From Cyanobacteria bacterium SBLK (GTDB taxonomy: Bacteria; Cyanobacteriota; Cyanobacteriia; Cyanobacteriales; Spirulinaceae): a DNA stretch of 54,206 nt. The stretch covers positions 1 to 54,206 of the forward strand of contig JAGHZQ010000091.1 in the NCBI GenBank assembly GCA_017746715.1, read 5' to 3'. The stretch's first letter is position 1. Each line of letters starts with the position of its first letter. The position numbers and the translations under genes are program-made. The notes under the pieces are model-generated. The model had not been told where the DNA came from and ran no database searches. It worked only from the letters and a program-made list of their open reading frames with translations. Below, piece by piece: positions 36,675 to 45,753 of this stretch.

Positions 36675-37387
36675 TGGATTTAGAAGCAGTCGTACTCGCA
36701 GGAGGTTTTGGCTCTCGTCTCAAGTCAGTCGTGAGCGATCGCCCCAAACCTATGGCTTTGGTTGGAGAAAAGCCATTTCTCGAGTGGATTTTACTCGAAC
36801 TCTATCGAGTTGGAATTCGTCGAGTTATTTTGAGTATCGGTTATCTAGGAGAACAAATACAATCTTATTTTGAGGATGGCAAACAATGGAATGTAGAGAT
36901 TTCCTACTCTCGAGAATCCAAACCATTGGGAACGGGGGGGGCAATTCAACATGCTTTACCGTACCTGCAAGGAGAATCTTTTTTAGTGCTTAATGGCGAT
37001 TCCCTTTGTCAATTTGAGCCATCTCAACTGCTCGAAATGCGAGAGCAGTACAAAGCCGGCGCAACAATTTGGCTGGCCGGAGTTGAGAATAGCGATCGCT
37101 ATGGTAGTGTCGAGCTTAATAAAAATCATGTTATTGTAGGTTTTCATGAAAAATCAACGACTGTCAGTACGGGATTAATCAATGCAGGAGTTTATTTGCT
37201 AGAACGGAAAATATTTTCTCCTTATTCGGGAAAAATCCCCCTTTCAATTGAAAGAGATATATTTCCCGCTCTAGTTGGTTCGGATTTATACGGAGTCATC
37301 GGCAATGATATTTTTATTGATATTGGCACGCCAGACTCCTACCGCTCGGCAGATTCATTTATCAAAAAATATTACTGGAAAAATTGA
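36674..37387 (+). CDS. hddC: D-glycero-alpha-D-manno-heptose-1-phosphate guanylyltransferase (HddC-like)
   Basis: 237 residues, sugar-1-phosphate nucleotidyltransferase fold. The signature loop LAGGFGSRL with RPKPM follows the first strand; GTGGAI and NGDSL (metal-binding Asp) are in place. Length and sequence fit HddC, which couples heptose 1-phosphate to GTP. The assignment is supported by gmhB directly after it and by hddA and gmhA 7-8 kb downstream. Confidence 0.82.
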   Translation: MDLEAVVLAGGFGSRLKSVVSDRPKPMALVGEKPFLEWILLELYRVGIRRVILSIGYLGEQIQSYFEDGKQWNVEISYSRESKPLGTGGAIQHALPYLQGESFLVLNGDSLCQFEPSQLLEMREQYKAGATIWLAGVENSDRYGSVELNKNHVIVGFHEKSTTVSTGLINAGVYLLERKIFSPYSGKIPLSIERDIFPALVGSDLYGVIGNDIFIDIGTPDSYRSADSFIKKYYWKN

Positions 37388-37392
37388 ACAAG

Positions 37393-37929
37393 ATGAACGA
37401 TCGATCCTGTGTCATGCTGGATCGAGATGGCACAATTATTGTCGAACGACATTACCTGTCTCATCCCGATCAAGTCGAACTCTTGCCGGGGGCTGGAGAA
37501 TCCTTGAAAATCTTGCAAGATTCTGGTATGAAGATAGTCATTCTCACCAATCAATCTGGAATTGCGAGGGGTTTTTTCGATCTACAACAACTCGAACGAA
37601 TTCATCAAAGATTAAAAGAATTATTGTTACCCTTTTCAGTTCAACTCGATGGAATTTTTTTCTGTCCTCATTTACCGACAGATAAATGCTCCTGTCGGAA
37701 ACCCAAGACGGGGCTTGTCGAGCAGGCGATCGAACAAGTCGGCTTTAACCCCAACATATCATTTATGATTGGCGATAAGTGGTGCGATATTGAAATGGGA
37801 AGAAGAGTTGGTGCAAAAACCTTTTTAGTTCTGACCGGACATGGAAAAGAGGAATTAAAATCCGGGAAAATAAAAGCAGATTATGTAGTTGACAATCTTA
37901 CCGAAGCATCCAATATTATTATTTCATAA
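37393..37929 (+). CDS. gmhB: D-glycero-D-manno-heptose 1,7-bisphosphate 7-phosphatase GmhB
   Basis: The ATG at 37393 is chosen over an in-frame TTG at 37384. 178 residues, HAD superfamily. DRDGT (nucleophile and acid), LTNQSGIARG, the zinc-binding loop CPHLPTDKCSCRKP (Cys/His set typical of GmhB) and IGDKWCDIE are all present. It removes the 7-phosphate from heptose bisphosphate. It starts 5 bp after hddC. Confidence 0.92.
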   Translation: MNDRSCVMLDRDGTIIVERHYLSHPDQVELLPGAGESLKILQDSGMKIVILTNQSGIARGFFDLQQLERIHQRLKELLLPFSVQLDGIFFCPHLPTDKCSCRKPKTGLVEQAIEQVGFNPNISFMIGDKWCDIEMGRRVGAKTFLVLTGHGKEELKSGKIKADYVVDNLTEASNIIIS

Positions 37930-37965
37930 ACTTCTCTTGAATTTTAAGCTCTCTCTTTGCCAATC

Positions 37966-39660
37966 ATGTTAAACCGTGCCAACATTGTTCTATCAGAAGG
38001 AAGACATAGAGGAATAGATGATTATATGGACTATCTCCTCGAACTTCTAAATACTCTTTACGAGTCTGTCATTATTGGAGATACCTATCGTATAGATTCC
38101 CACAACTACGTCTTGGATGGAAATATTCCTAATGACAATAATGAAATTAAAATTCTGGCTTCTGCTGGAGTAGTCATTATATTTGTAGCCAGTGAATGGA
38201 CGAAATTTTTTAAGGGAGTCTTGTATTTTAATACCTTTCAACATCGCGACTTTCTAACTGCTCGTTTCTTACGGAGGCTCTCTAAAAAGCGCAGAGGACT
38301 ATTTACACATCACATTTTTCGCAAATCCCTGCGGGAATTTTTCGATTTACCTATAGATATGCTCTATCTTCTTGTCAATAGAGCAGAAGAGTTCCAAAGA
38401 AACTCTTCTTACTTTACAGCCGTAATCGGTCCTTGTAAAGATTTAGTCAAACCCTATGGCGATCGTTTTAAAATTCCTGCTTTTGAGATCGAACCCTTCT
38501 TTGAGGAAAACAAGTTTCTCAACAAAAATTCACAAATTCCCCCTAAAATATTCTTTTCTGGAAAACTAACTAAATATCGTCAAGATGTCTTATCTCGTAT
38601 TCAACAAATTCATAGGACTCTTGATATAGAGTATGTTGAAAATAGTACAAATTTGTCAGAAGAGTCATTTACTCACGAGTTGTACATTCCCCAACAATTT
38701 AGGTGGCCTTATAGCAGCCCGATTCGAACTTATAGAGCCTATCGACAAGGCTTTATTCCGATTAATTCTTCCCAGTATAGTCAAAGTATTATGGATGCTT
38801 ATCTTCCCACCCTTTCAGAATCACCAGAATCCTATAAAGATTTTGCCTCCTATACAACGGAAAAATTAATTGAAGGGGCAAGAGCAAGTAATACGATTCG
38901 GGAAGAACAAATCAAGAATTATGAAGTATTTTTAATTCAACAACAAGAACTTTTAAAAAACTCGACCTCATTAAAAGGTCTGCGAGAAGTTACAGTGATT
39001 GTAGAAGGATATCGGGGTTTTAATATTCTCAAACTCAGGGATCGGTACTATGGAATTTTGCAAGTAGACGGGGCATTTAGTCTCTATCGCATTGAAAAGA
39101 AAAATTACTCGGTTTTATTTATAGGCGAAGATGAAGCAAGCATACGCCGTCAAATTAACGGGTACAATCCTCCTAGCGAACGCAGTTCTCAAGTCCCCCT
39201 CCCAATTCGAGAACGCAAAAAAGGATATCAAGGTTTTAATATCCTCAAACTCGGAGATCGACACTATGGAATTCCCCAAGGAGAAGGAAAATTTAACTTG
39301 AAACGCTTGGAACAGCAGGATTATTCTGCTTCCTTTACTGGAGATTCTTTAGCCAGTGTTTGCAGTCAAATTGAAGAGTACAATACTACCCAAGGCTATC
39401 AAGGATTTAAAACTGTAAGAGTTGGGAAAAAATATTATGGAATTCCCGAAAAAGAAGGAGAATTTAGCCTCGATCGCCTTAAAAAGCAAGAGTATGCAAC
39501 GTTATTTGCAGCAAATTCATTACCGGCTTTGCATCGTCAAATTGCCAAGTATAATGCGAATATCAATCAAGATAGTCAATTGTACGTCGGTAAAAATAAA
39601 ATTCAATTGATTATAGAGAACTATGTTGGGAATCTCATAACTCGTCTATTTGATTCTTAA
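37966..39660 (+). CDS. glycosyltransferase-like protein with three modules and a truncated fourth
   Basis: The ATG at 37966 is preferred over TTG 37957. 564 residues. The first 330 match no family firmly; the segment IFFSGKLTKYRQDVL followed by SPIRTYRAYRQGFIPI resembles CgeB/GT1-type glycosyltransferases, in which a donor-binding site lies in this region. Three modules follow at about 342-400, 414-470 and 476-528, more diverged from one another than those of the methyltransferase. The last residues (IQLIIENYVGN) look like the beginning of a fourth module that breaks off. Cytoplasmic. Function assignment is tentative, the modules are clear. Confidence 0.6.
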   Translation: MLNRANIVLSEGRHRGIDDYMDYLLELLNTLYESVIIGDTYRIDSHNYVLDGNIPNDNNEIKILASAGVVIIFVASEWTKFFKGVLYFNTFQHRDFLTARFLRRLSKKRRGLFTHHIFRKSLREFFDLPIDMLYLLVNRAEEFQRNSSYFTAVIGPCKDLVKPYGDRFKIPAFEIEPFFEENKFLNKNSQIPPKIFFSGKLTKYRQDVLSRIQQIHRTLDIEYVENSTNLSEESFTHELYIPQQFRWPYSSPIRTYRAYRQGFIPINSSQYSQSIMDAYLPTLSESPESYKDFASYTTEKLIEGARASNTIREEQIKNYEVFLIQQQELLKNSTSLKGLREVTVIVEGYRGFNILKLRDRYYGILQVDGAFSLYRIEKKNYSVLFIGEDEASIRRQINGYNPPSERSSQVPLPIRERKKGYQGFNILKLGDRHYGIPQGEGKFNLKRLEQQDYSASFTGDSLASVCSQIEEYNTTQGYQGFKTVRVGKKYYGIPEKEGEFSLDRLKKQEYATLFAANSLPALHRQIAKYNANINQDSQLYVGKNKIQLIIENYVGNLITRLFDS

Positions 39661-39699
39661 ATATAGACACATATTGTCCCTTAAATACTCGAAAAAGAG

Positions 39700-41229
39700 A
39701 TGAACGCCAATTCCACTCTTGATGTTTTATTTGTTAATCCCAACTCTTCTGCCAAAGCCTACCAAGATTTGGCAAAGACATATTCTGCGATTGAAACGCC
39801 AACATGGGCATTATTATTAGCCCAAGCCTGTCGCGCGAATGGTTTCGAGGTTGCTATCCTTGATTGCGATGCCGAACGATTGACCGACGAGCGTTCCGTA
39901 ATGCGAATTAAAGAAGCTAATCCGCGCTTGGTTTGTTTCGTGATGTACGGTCAAAATCCCAACTCCGGTACAACTAATATGATCGGGGCAAGCAACCTCG
40001 CGCTGGAGTTGAAGCAAAGCGAACCAGATTATCCGACTTGCTTTGTCGGGTCTCATACCAGTGCTTTACCCAAAGAAGTTCTTGCTTTATCCTTCGTTGA
40101 CTTCGTATTGTTAAATGAGGGTGTTTATGCCCTGCAAAACCTCTTGCGAACCGACTTGAAAACTTCTCTCGATAAAGTGAAAGGCATCGGTTACAAACAC
40201 GAAGGACATCTCGCGATCAATCCCCCCGAACGAATCGTTCCCCACGATCGCATGGATATCGATCTGCCGGGTTATGCTTGGGATCTCCTCCCCTATCGCG
40301 AGAAACCCCTCGATCTGTATCGCGCTCATTTCTGGCATGCCGAGTTCGATCATGAAAAGCGCACGCCCTTTGCTGCCTTGTATACCTCTTTGGGCTGTCG
40401 CTTTGCCTGCGATTTCTGCATGATTAATATTGTCAATCGCGTGGATAACGGAGATGATATCAATGCTTCCAACTCGAAAGGCATGCGATTCTGGAGTCCG
40501 GAATTTATTCTAAAAGAGTTTGAAAAACTAGCAGAACTCGGGGTGAGTACCATTCGCATTTCCGATGAGATGTTCTTTTTAGATCGACGCTATTTTGCCC
40601 CTTTAGTTAAAGGACTCATCGATCGCGATTTAGATTTAAGAATGTGGGCGTATTCCCGCGTCGATACCGTTCGCGATGACTTCCTCGAAGACTTTAAAAA
40701 AGCGGGAATCGGCTGGTTGGCTTTAGGAATAGAAGCAGGCAATCAAACCGTCAGACAAGAAGTCTCGAAGGGAAGTTTTAAAGAGATTAATATTCGCGAC
40801 GTTTGCCAAAAAATCCAAGCTCATGATATTAACATCATCAGCAATTATATTTTTGGTTTTCCCGAAGATAACTTGGAAACCATGCAGCAAACCCTCGATT
40901 TAGCCATCGAGTTAAATACCGAGATGGCTAATATGTATCCCTGTCAGGCATTACCCGGCAGTCCCATGTACCATATTGCCAAGCAAAACGGTTGGGAGCT
41001 ACCGGATTCTTACGAAGGATATGCTTTTTTAAGCTATGAATCCGTCCCCTTGCGAACCAAATATCTGAGTGCGGCAGAAGTGTTAAAATTTCGGGATAAT
41101 GCTTGGCAAACCTACTTTACCAACGAAAAGTACTTATCCCTTGTTGCCTCTAAATTTGGCGAGCAAGAACGTAAAAACGTTGAAGACATGGCTTCTATTC
41201 AATTAAAAAGGAGGATTCTCGGTGACTGA
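39700..41229 (+). CDS. B12-binding-type radical SAM protein
   Basis: 509 residues. An N-terminal Rossmann-like cobalamin-binding domain (VLFVNPN start, LAQACRANGFEV, VGSHTSALP) lacks a clear DxHxxG, so base-off B12 binding is uncertain. The radical SAM motif CRFACDFC is near residue 232, followed by ISDEMFF and LALGIEAG. Such enzymes methylate or rearrange unactivated carbons. It overlaps the next gene by 8 bp, and that gene's ribosome site AAGGAGG lies inside this one, so the pair is translationally coupled. Confidence 0.83.
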   Translation: MNANSTLDVLFVNPNSSAKAYQDLAKTYSAIETPTWALLLAQACRANGFEVAILDCDAERLTDERSVMRIKEANPRLVCFVMYGQNPNSGTTNMIGASNLALELKQSEPDYPTCFVGSHTSALPKEVLALSFVDFVLLNEGVYALQNLLRTDLKTSLDKVKGIGYKHEGHLAINPPERIVPHDRMDIDLPGYAWDLLPYREKPLDLYRAHFWHAEFDHEKRTPFAALYTSLGCRFACDFCMINIVNRVDNGDDINASNSKGMRFWSPEFILKEFEKLAELGVSTIRISDEMFFLDRRYFAPLVKGLIDRDLDLRMWAYSRVDTVRDDFLEDFKKAGIGWLALGIEAGNQTVRQEVSKGSFKEINIRDVCQKIQAHDINIISNYIFGFPEDNLETMQQTLDLAIELNTEMANMYPCQALPGSPMYHIAKQNGWELPDSYEGYAFLSYESVPLRTKYLSAAEVLKFRDNAWQTYFTNEKYLSLVASKFGEQERKNVEDMASIQLKRRILGD

Positions 41230-41866
41230 AGCGATCGCAAATCCCGGTTCTGGTACCCTAACGAAAGAGGACTTGATTGCCTTTGAAGAAGAAATTGCCG
41301 AACTGTTTAATTCAGCGAAGATTCGCGCTCCCATTCATTTATATTATGGCAATGAAGAACCAATTATCAAAGTCTTTGAAAAAGTTCGCCCCCAAGATTG
41401 GGTATTTTGTTCTTGGCGCAGTCACTATCAATGTTTGTTAAAGGGCGTTCCTCCAGAACAAGTGCGCCAAGAAATCCTAGAAGGGCGATCGATTTCTCTG
41501 TGTTTTCCCGAGTATCGGGTTTTTTCCTCGGCAATTGTCGGCGGGGTTTTACCGATGTCTGTCGGTACGGCCATGTCCATCAAAATGAGGGGTGAAGATA
41601 GTAAAGTTTACTGTTTCATGGGGGAAATGACCGCCGAAACGGGAATTGCTTACGAATCCCTAAAATATAGTCGCAATCATCAACTTCCCATTCATTTTAT
41701 TGTCGAAGATAATGGCAAGTCCGTCTGTACGGACACGCGGGACGTTTGGAATCAAACCCGCTTGAGTTTCGAGGAGTTTGAAAATCGAGAAGATGAGTAT
41801 ATTACTTACTATCGATATGAAACCAAATATCCTCATGCTGGGGCAGGCATTCGCGTTGAATTTTAG
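41222..41866 (+). CDS. thiamine-diphosphate enzyme, E1-alpha-type subunit (short)
   Basis: 214 residues; GTG start 8 nt after AAGGAGG. It matches the diphosphate-binding half of transketolase/dehydrogenase E1-alpha subunits: FCSWRSHYQCLLKG, a GMS-like segment, then GEMTAETG ... PIHFIVEDNGKS, the position of the GDG...N metal motif. The first acidic residue is Glu where Asp is usual. At 214 residues it is about two thirds of a normal E1-alpha, so it is a minimal PP domain that should work with the PYR-type protein encoded 334 bp downstream. Confidence 0.8.
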   Translation: MTEAIANPGSGTLTKEDLIAFEEEIAELFNSAKIRAPIHLYYGNEEPIIKVFEKVRPQDWVFCSWRSHYQCLLKGVPPEQVRQEILEGRSISLCFPEYRVFSSAIVGGVLPMSVGTAMSIKMRGEDSKVYCFMGEMTAETGIAYESLKYSRNHQLPIHFIVEDNGKSVCTDTRDVWNQTRLSFEEFENREDEYITYYRYETKYPHAGAGIRVEF

Positions 41867-42200
41867 AGCGAAAGGGAAAGTCGCTATCGCAATATTTCAA
41901 TTCAATAGCGGTGGTTTGCCGATGGAACAAGATGTCGAGCGCAGTCCCCACCTAAAATCTATGATTTAAGTGGGGTTAGCGAGACCCAGAAAGGCTAAGT
42001 TAGACCGAGCAGATAGTGGAAAACTTATCCCCTCTAAAATAGAGACGATTGACAAACGCAGTTTCTGAATTATTTTGGGTCAAAAAATTTTTGTTCGTTC
42101 GCATAGACCTCTAAAGTATATGGTCATTTCGATGACGATAATCTTTGATTGAGTCAGGGAGCGTTCAACTCGTACAATTTTTAACGCTAAGGGAAAAGTA
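41867..42200. other. intergenic, possible transposon remnant with hairpin at 41946-41975
   Basis: 334 bp separating the two halves of the thiamine enzyme, although neighbouring genes are packed. A hairpin ccccacctaaaatc / gatttaagtgggg has 6 bp plus 4 bp of stem around one mismatch. The short frame before it reads GGLPMEQDVERSPHLKSMI. The arrangement resembles the 3' end of an IS200/IS605-type tnpB followed by a subterminal hairpin, but the assignment is from general appearance only. Confidence 0.4.
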
Positions 42201-42737
42201 ATGAAATATTTTGACGAACTCAAGCGATCGATGAATTTTTTGGCTGAAGACCCGAGAGTGGTTTTTATCGGTCAGGCCGTCGCAGTCAAAGGAACGGCTA
42301 TGACCAATACCTTGAAGGAAGTTGCCCCGGAGAAAAAGATTGAATTGCCCGTCGCCGAAGAAATGCAAATGGGCATGACTGGCGGCATGGCTCTAACGGG
42401 CTTAATTCCCGTCAGTGTTTTTCCTCGTTGGAATTTTCTGCTTTGCGCTATCAATCAACTCGTTAACCATTTAGACAAAATTCCCGTTATGTCGAATGGA
42501 GGCTATAAAACAAAGGCGATTATTCGTACGGGCATTGGCTCCCAACGTCCTCTTCATCCCCAACACCAGCATATTGGCGATTTTACTGAGGCTATTACTC
42601 GTTGCTGTACGACGATTGATGTCATTCGTTTAGAAGAGCCAGAAGACATTTTTCCAGCCTACAAATTAGCCCTCGAGCGAGAAGATGGCAGAAGTACCAT
42701 TGTGGTTGAATATGGCGATTTTTATAACGAAAAATAA
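42201..42737 (+). CDS. thiamine-diphosphate enzyme, E1-beta/transketolase PYR-domain subunit (short)
   Basis: 178 residues, corresponding to the pyrimidine-binding domain only: VVFIGQAVAVKGT, LPVAEEMQMGMTGGMAL (Glu that activates the cofactor), FPRWNFLLCAINQLVNHL, and IIRTGIG. The C-terminal transketolase domain present in normal E1-beta subunits is absent. With the E1-alpha-type protein it forms a two-piece minimal enzyme that could transfer a two-carbon ketol or acyl unit to a sugar. Six bases separate it from the next gene. Confidence 0.8.
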   Translation: MKYFDELKRSMNFLAEDPRVVFIGQAVAVKGTAMTNTLKEVAPEKKIELPVAEEMQMGMTGGMALTGLIPVSVFPRWNFLLCAINQLVNHLDKIPVMSNGGYKTKAIIRTGIGSQRPLHPQHQHIGDFTEAITRCCTTIDVIRLEEPEDIFPAYKLALEREDGRSTIVVEYGDFYNEK

Positions 42738-42743
42738 GGAATA

Positions 42744-43703
42744 ATGAAACCGCAAGTTTTATATATTGCCGGCCATACGGGATTGGTGGGTTCGGCACTG
42801 TTAAGGCGAACGATAGGAGATGAAAAATACTCCGTCATTACGCAAACCCATGCCGAACTAGATTTAACGAACGCGGAAGGCGTTGCCGATTTTCTCCATC
42901 GCAAGCGTCCCGATCGCGTCATTATTGCGGCCGGTCGCGTGGGGGGAATACTAGCCAATCAGACCTATTCGGGGGAATTTATCCACCAAAATTTAACCAT
43001 CCAAAGCAATTTAATTCATCAATCGATGAAAGCAGGGGTTAAATCTCTGATTTTTTTGGGGAGTTCGTGCATGTATCCCAAACATTGCCCGCAACCTATG
43101 TCGGAAAGTTCCCTCTTGACGGGTTTGCTCGAGGAGACCAATCTGCCCTACGCCATCGCCAAAATTTCCGGTTGGGGAATGTGCTTGGCTTACAATCAGC
43201 AATACGGAACGAATTACATTACCGCTATTCCTGCCAATCTTTACGGCGTTAACGATAATTTTCATCCCCAAGACAGTCACGTCATTCCAGGAATGCTGCG
43301 CCGCTTTCACGAAGCAAAAATTCGAGATGCGAAAGAGGTCGTGATTTGGGGAACGGGCAAGCCCAAACGGGAATTTTTATTGAGTGAAGACCTCGCCGAT
43401 GCTTTACTTTTTTTGTGGGAACAAGACTTTCATTCTTCTCAACCTATTAATATTGGGAGCGGTTGCGAAGTGAGTATTGCCGAACTGGCAGAAACGATTA
43501 AGAAGATTGTGGGGTTTGAAGGGCGTTTGGTTTTCGATACGAATAAACCCGATGGCATGCCCCTCAAACGTTTGGATAACTCGCAAATGGAAAAGTTGGC
43601 TTGGTCCGCCAAAATATCTTTAGAGCGAGGCATTGAAAACGTTTATCAATGGTGTCTCGATGGTCGAATTTTCGAGCGATCGCCCGTCCAAGGCTCGGTA
43701 TAA
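42744..43703 (+). CDS. GDP-L-fucose synthase / ColC-like epimerase-reductase
   Basis: 319 residues. GHTGLVGSAL nucleotide loop, catalytic SSC (GSSCMYP) near 108-110, YAIAK near 136-140 and the distal His in DSHVIP reproduce the Ser-Cys-Tyr-Lys-His set of GDP-fucose synthase. These enzymes epimerise and reduce GDP-4-keto-6-deoxy sugars; ColC does the same for colitose. Because a ColD-like gene is 2.7 kb downstream, a 3,6-dideoxy or heptose analogue is as likely as fucose. Confidence 0.85.
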   Translation: MKPQVLYIAGHTGLVGSALLRRTIGDEKYSVITQTHAELDLTNAEGVADFLHRKRPDRVIIAAGRVGGILANQTYSGEFIHQNLTIQSNLIHQSMKAGVKSLIFLGSSCMYPKHCPQPMSESSLLTGLLEETNLPYAIAKISGWGMCLAYNQQYGTNYITAIPANLYGVNDNFHPQDSHVIPGMLRRFHEAKIRDAKEVVIWGTGKPKREFLLSEDLADALLFLWEQDFHSSQPINIGSGCEVSIAELAETIKKIVGFEGRLVFDTNKPDGMPLKRLDNSQMEKLAWSAKISLERGIENVYQWCLDGRIFERSPVQGSV

Positions 43704-43806
43704 AATCCGGGGTAAAATCATCAGTAAAAACAATTTTTGTTGGCAATCTTATTTATGATAAGATCGCGAATCTAGACTCTTGCCAATAATTTAAGGAGCA
43801 ATAAAA

Positions 43807-44739
43807 ATGAAAATTCTCGTTACAGGTGGAGCGGGTTATATTGGTTCGATTTTGGTGCCAATGTTACTCCAAAAAGGTCATGAAGTCATCGTTCTCGACA
43901 ACTTCACGTACGGTCAAACTCCATTACTGGATTGCTGTTACAATGCCAATCTAGAAATTATCCGGGGAGACGTTCGCAATCGAGATTTAGTCAAAGATCT
44001 GGTCGCCAAAGTCGATGTGATTTTACCTCTGGCTTGTTTGACCGGAGCCCCCTTATGCGATCGCGATCCCGTGGGTGCCAAGCAAATAAACTACGAAGCC
44101 GTACGCTTTATCGCCGAGAGCAAATCCCCCGAGCAAATGCTGATTTTTCCCTGCACCAATAGCGGTTATGGCGTGGGACAAGAGGGGATTTTTTGCGACG
44201 AAGACACCCCCATGCGTCCGATTTCCCTTTACGGCAAGCTCAAAGTCGAACTCGATCGCTACCTGTTAGATCGCGGAGACTGCATTACCTTCCGTTTTGC
44301 CACGGTCTTTGGCGTCAGTCCTCGCATGCGGTTGGATTTGCTGGTCAATGACTTTACCTATCGTGCCGTCGTCGATCGCACCGTCGTTCTTTTCGAAGCG
44401 CATTTCAAACGCAATTACCTCCACGTCCGGGATGCAGCCGGGGCCTTCATCCATGCGATCGAAAACTACGATCGCATGAAAGGCAAACCGTTTAACGTCG
44501 GACTGTCCGAAGCCAACCTGAGCAAACAAGAACTGTGCGAAGCCATTCAACGCCAAGTTCCCGAATTTCGCTTTATTCTCTCGGAAATTGGCAAAGATCC
44601 CGACCAACGGAACTACATCGTCAGCAACGAGCGCATCGAAGCCACGGGATTTAAAACCCAAGTTTCCCTCGATCGCGGCATTCAGGAACTCGTTAAAGGC
44701 TACCAAGTCATCAGAAGAAATCAGTTCGCCAATGTTTAA
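43807..44739 (+). CDS. NAD-dependent sugar epimerase/dehydratase (extended SDR)
   Basis: 310 residues with TGGAGYIGS at about 6-14, catalytic YGKLK near 139-143 and a preceding TNSGYG. The gene is preceded by a good ribosome site AAGGAG 8 nt before the ATG, after the only 100-bp gap in this part, so an internal promoter is possible. The protein belongs to the extended SDRs acting on nucleotide sugars; it is not close to the fucose-synthase type upstream. In heptose loci such SDRs act as C4/C6 epimerases or dehydratases. Confidence 0.83.
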   Translation: MKILVTGGAGYIGSILVPMLLQKGHEVIVLDNFTYGQTPLLDCCYNANLEIIRGDVRNRDLVKDLVAKVDVILPLACLTGAPLCDRDPVGAKQINYEAVRFIAESKSPEQMLIFPCTNSGYGVGQEGIFCDEDTPMRPISLYGKLKVELDRYLLDRGDCITFRFATVFGVSPRMRLDLLVNDFTYRAVVDRTVVLFEAHFKRNYLHVRDAAGAFIHAIENYDRMKGKPFNVGLSEANLSKQELCEAIQRQVPEFRFILSEIGKDPDQRNYIVSNERIEATGFKTQVSLDRGIQELVKGYQVIRRNQFANV

Positions 44740-44748
44740 AAACACCTT

Positions 44749-45753
44749 ATGATTATTACCCGCACCCCCTATCGACTGTCTTTTTTTGGTGGAGGAACGG
44801 ACTACAACCCGTGGTTTGAAGAACATGGCGGACTGGTAATCGCCGTCGGGATTGCCCATTACTGCTATCTAACCGTTCGCTATCTTCCCCCTTTCTTCGA
44901 GCATCGCAGTCGAATTGTGTACTCCAAAATCGAAAGCGTTGCCAAAAACCAAGAGATCATTCATCCCTCCGTGCGCGGGTGTCTGGAATATTTGAAAATT
45001 TCCGACGGGATAGAAATTCACCATGATGGGGATTTACCGGCGCGTTCGGGGATTGGCTCGAGTTCATCCTTTACCGTGGGCCTGCTCCACGCCCTTCACG
45101 CTCTTCACGGTCGCATGCGTTCTTCCGAACAACTGGCCTTAGAAGCGATCGAGGTCGAACAAGTCCTCTTGAGAGAGTCTGTCGGCATTCAAGATCAAAT
45201 CATGGCAGCTCATGGGGGCTGTCAATTTATTGACATGAAACCCGGCGGAAAATGGACGATTAATAATGTTTTGCTGCCTGCGGACTATCTCAAAGAGTTG
45301 GAATCGCACATTCTCTTTGGGTTTAGCGGCATCAGCCGTCTTGCCGAACGTCACGCTCGGGCGAAAGTGGATAATATCAAGCGGGGCAAAACGACTGAAG
45401 AACTCAAAGGCATTCATGCTTTAGCACGAGAAGCACTCCATCTCTTTTCTCAACAGGCCTCTTTTGAAGCCATTGCAGAATTACTCGATAAGAGTTGGCA
45501 TCTAAAATGTCGCTTGGCCGAAGGCGTTTCGGCCTCTTGGATGGACGATCTTTATCAAACGGCTCTACGAGCGGGAGCTTTTGGTGGTAAATTAATGGGC
45601 GCGGGAGGCGGCGGATTTTTCTTTTTTATCGCTCCCCCAGAAAAGCATCAGAAAATTCGCGAGGCACTACCTCAAATTAAAGTTTGGGTTCCCTTTCAAA
45701 TCGACCACGGCGGCTCGCAAGTTATTCTCTATAATCCATCTCCAAAAGCATGA
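44749..45753 (+). CDS. hddA: D-glycero-alpha-D-manno-heptose 7-phosphate kinase (HddA-like)
   Basis: 334 residues, GHMP kinase. N terminus ITRTPYRLSFFGGGTDY, the ATP loop GIGSSSSF near 104-111 and the C-terminal GGKLMGAGGGGFF motif are the three family signatures. HddA phosphorylates heptose 7-phosphate at O1. It overlaps gmhA by 4 bp, and the two are often neighbours in GDP-heptose loci. Confidence 0.88.
   Translation: MIITRTPYRLSFFGGGTDYNPWFEEHGGLVIAVGIAHYCYLTVRYLPPFFEHRSRIVYSKIESVAKNQEIIHPSVRGCLEYLKISDGIEIHHDGDLPARSGIGSSSSFTVGLLHALHALHGRMRSSEQLALEAIEVEQVLLRESVGIQDQIMAAHGGCQFIDMKPGGKWTINNVLLPADYLKELESHILFGFSGISRLAERHARAKVDNIKRGKTTEELKGIHALAREALHLFSQQASFEAIAELLDKSWHLKCRLAEGVSASWMDDLYQTALRAGAFGGKLMGAGGGGFFFFIAPPEKHQKIREALPQIKVWVPFQIDHGGSQVILYNPSPKA

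Noticed and set aside
43704..43806. Promoter boxes ttggca and tatgat before the SDR gene
   Set aside because: The -10-like box is reasonable but the -35-like box is 8 bp away, so no promoter is claimed.
44266..44859. 197-codon minus-strand frame
   Set aside because: It is antisense to the SDR gene and the start of hddA, which have clear motifs; a long frame here follows from their codon use.
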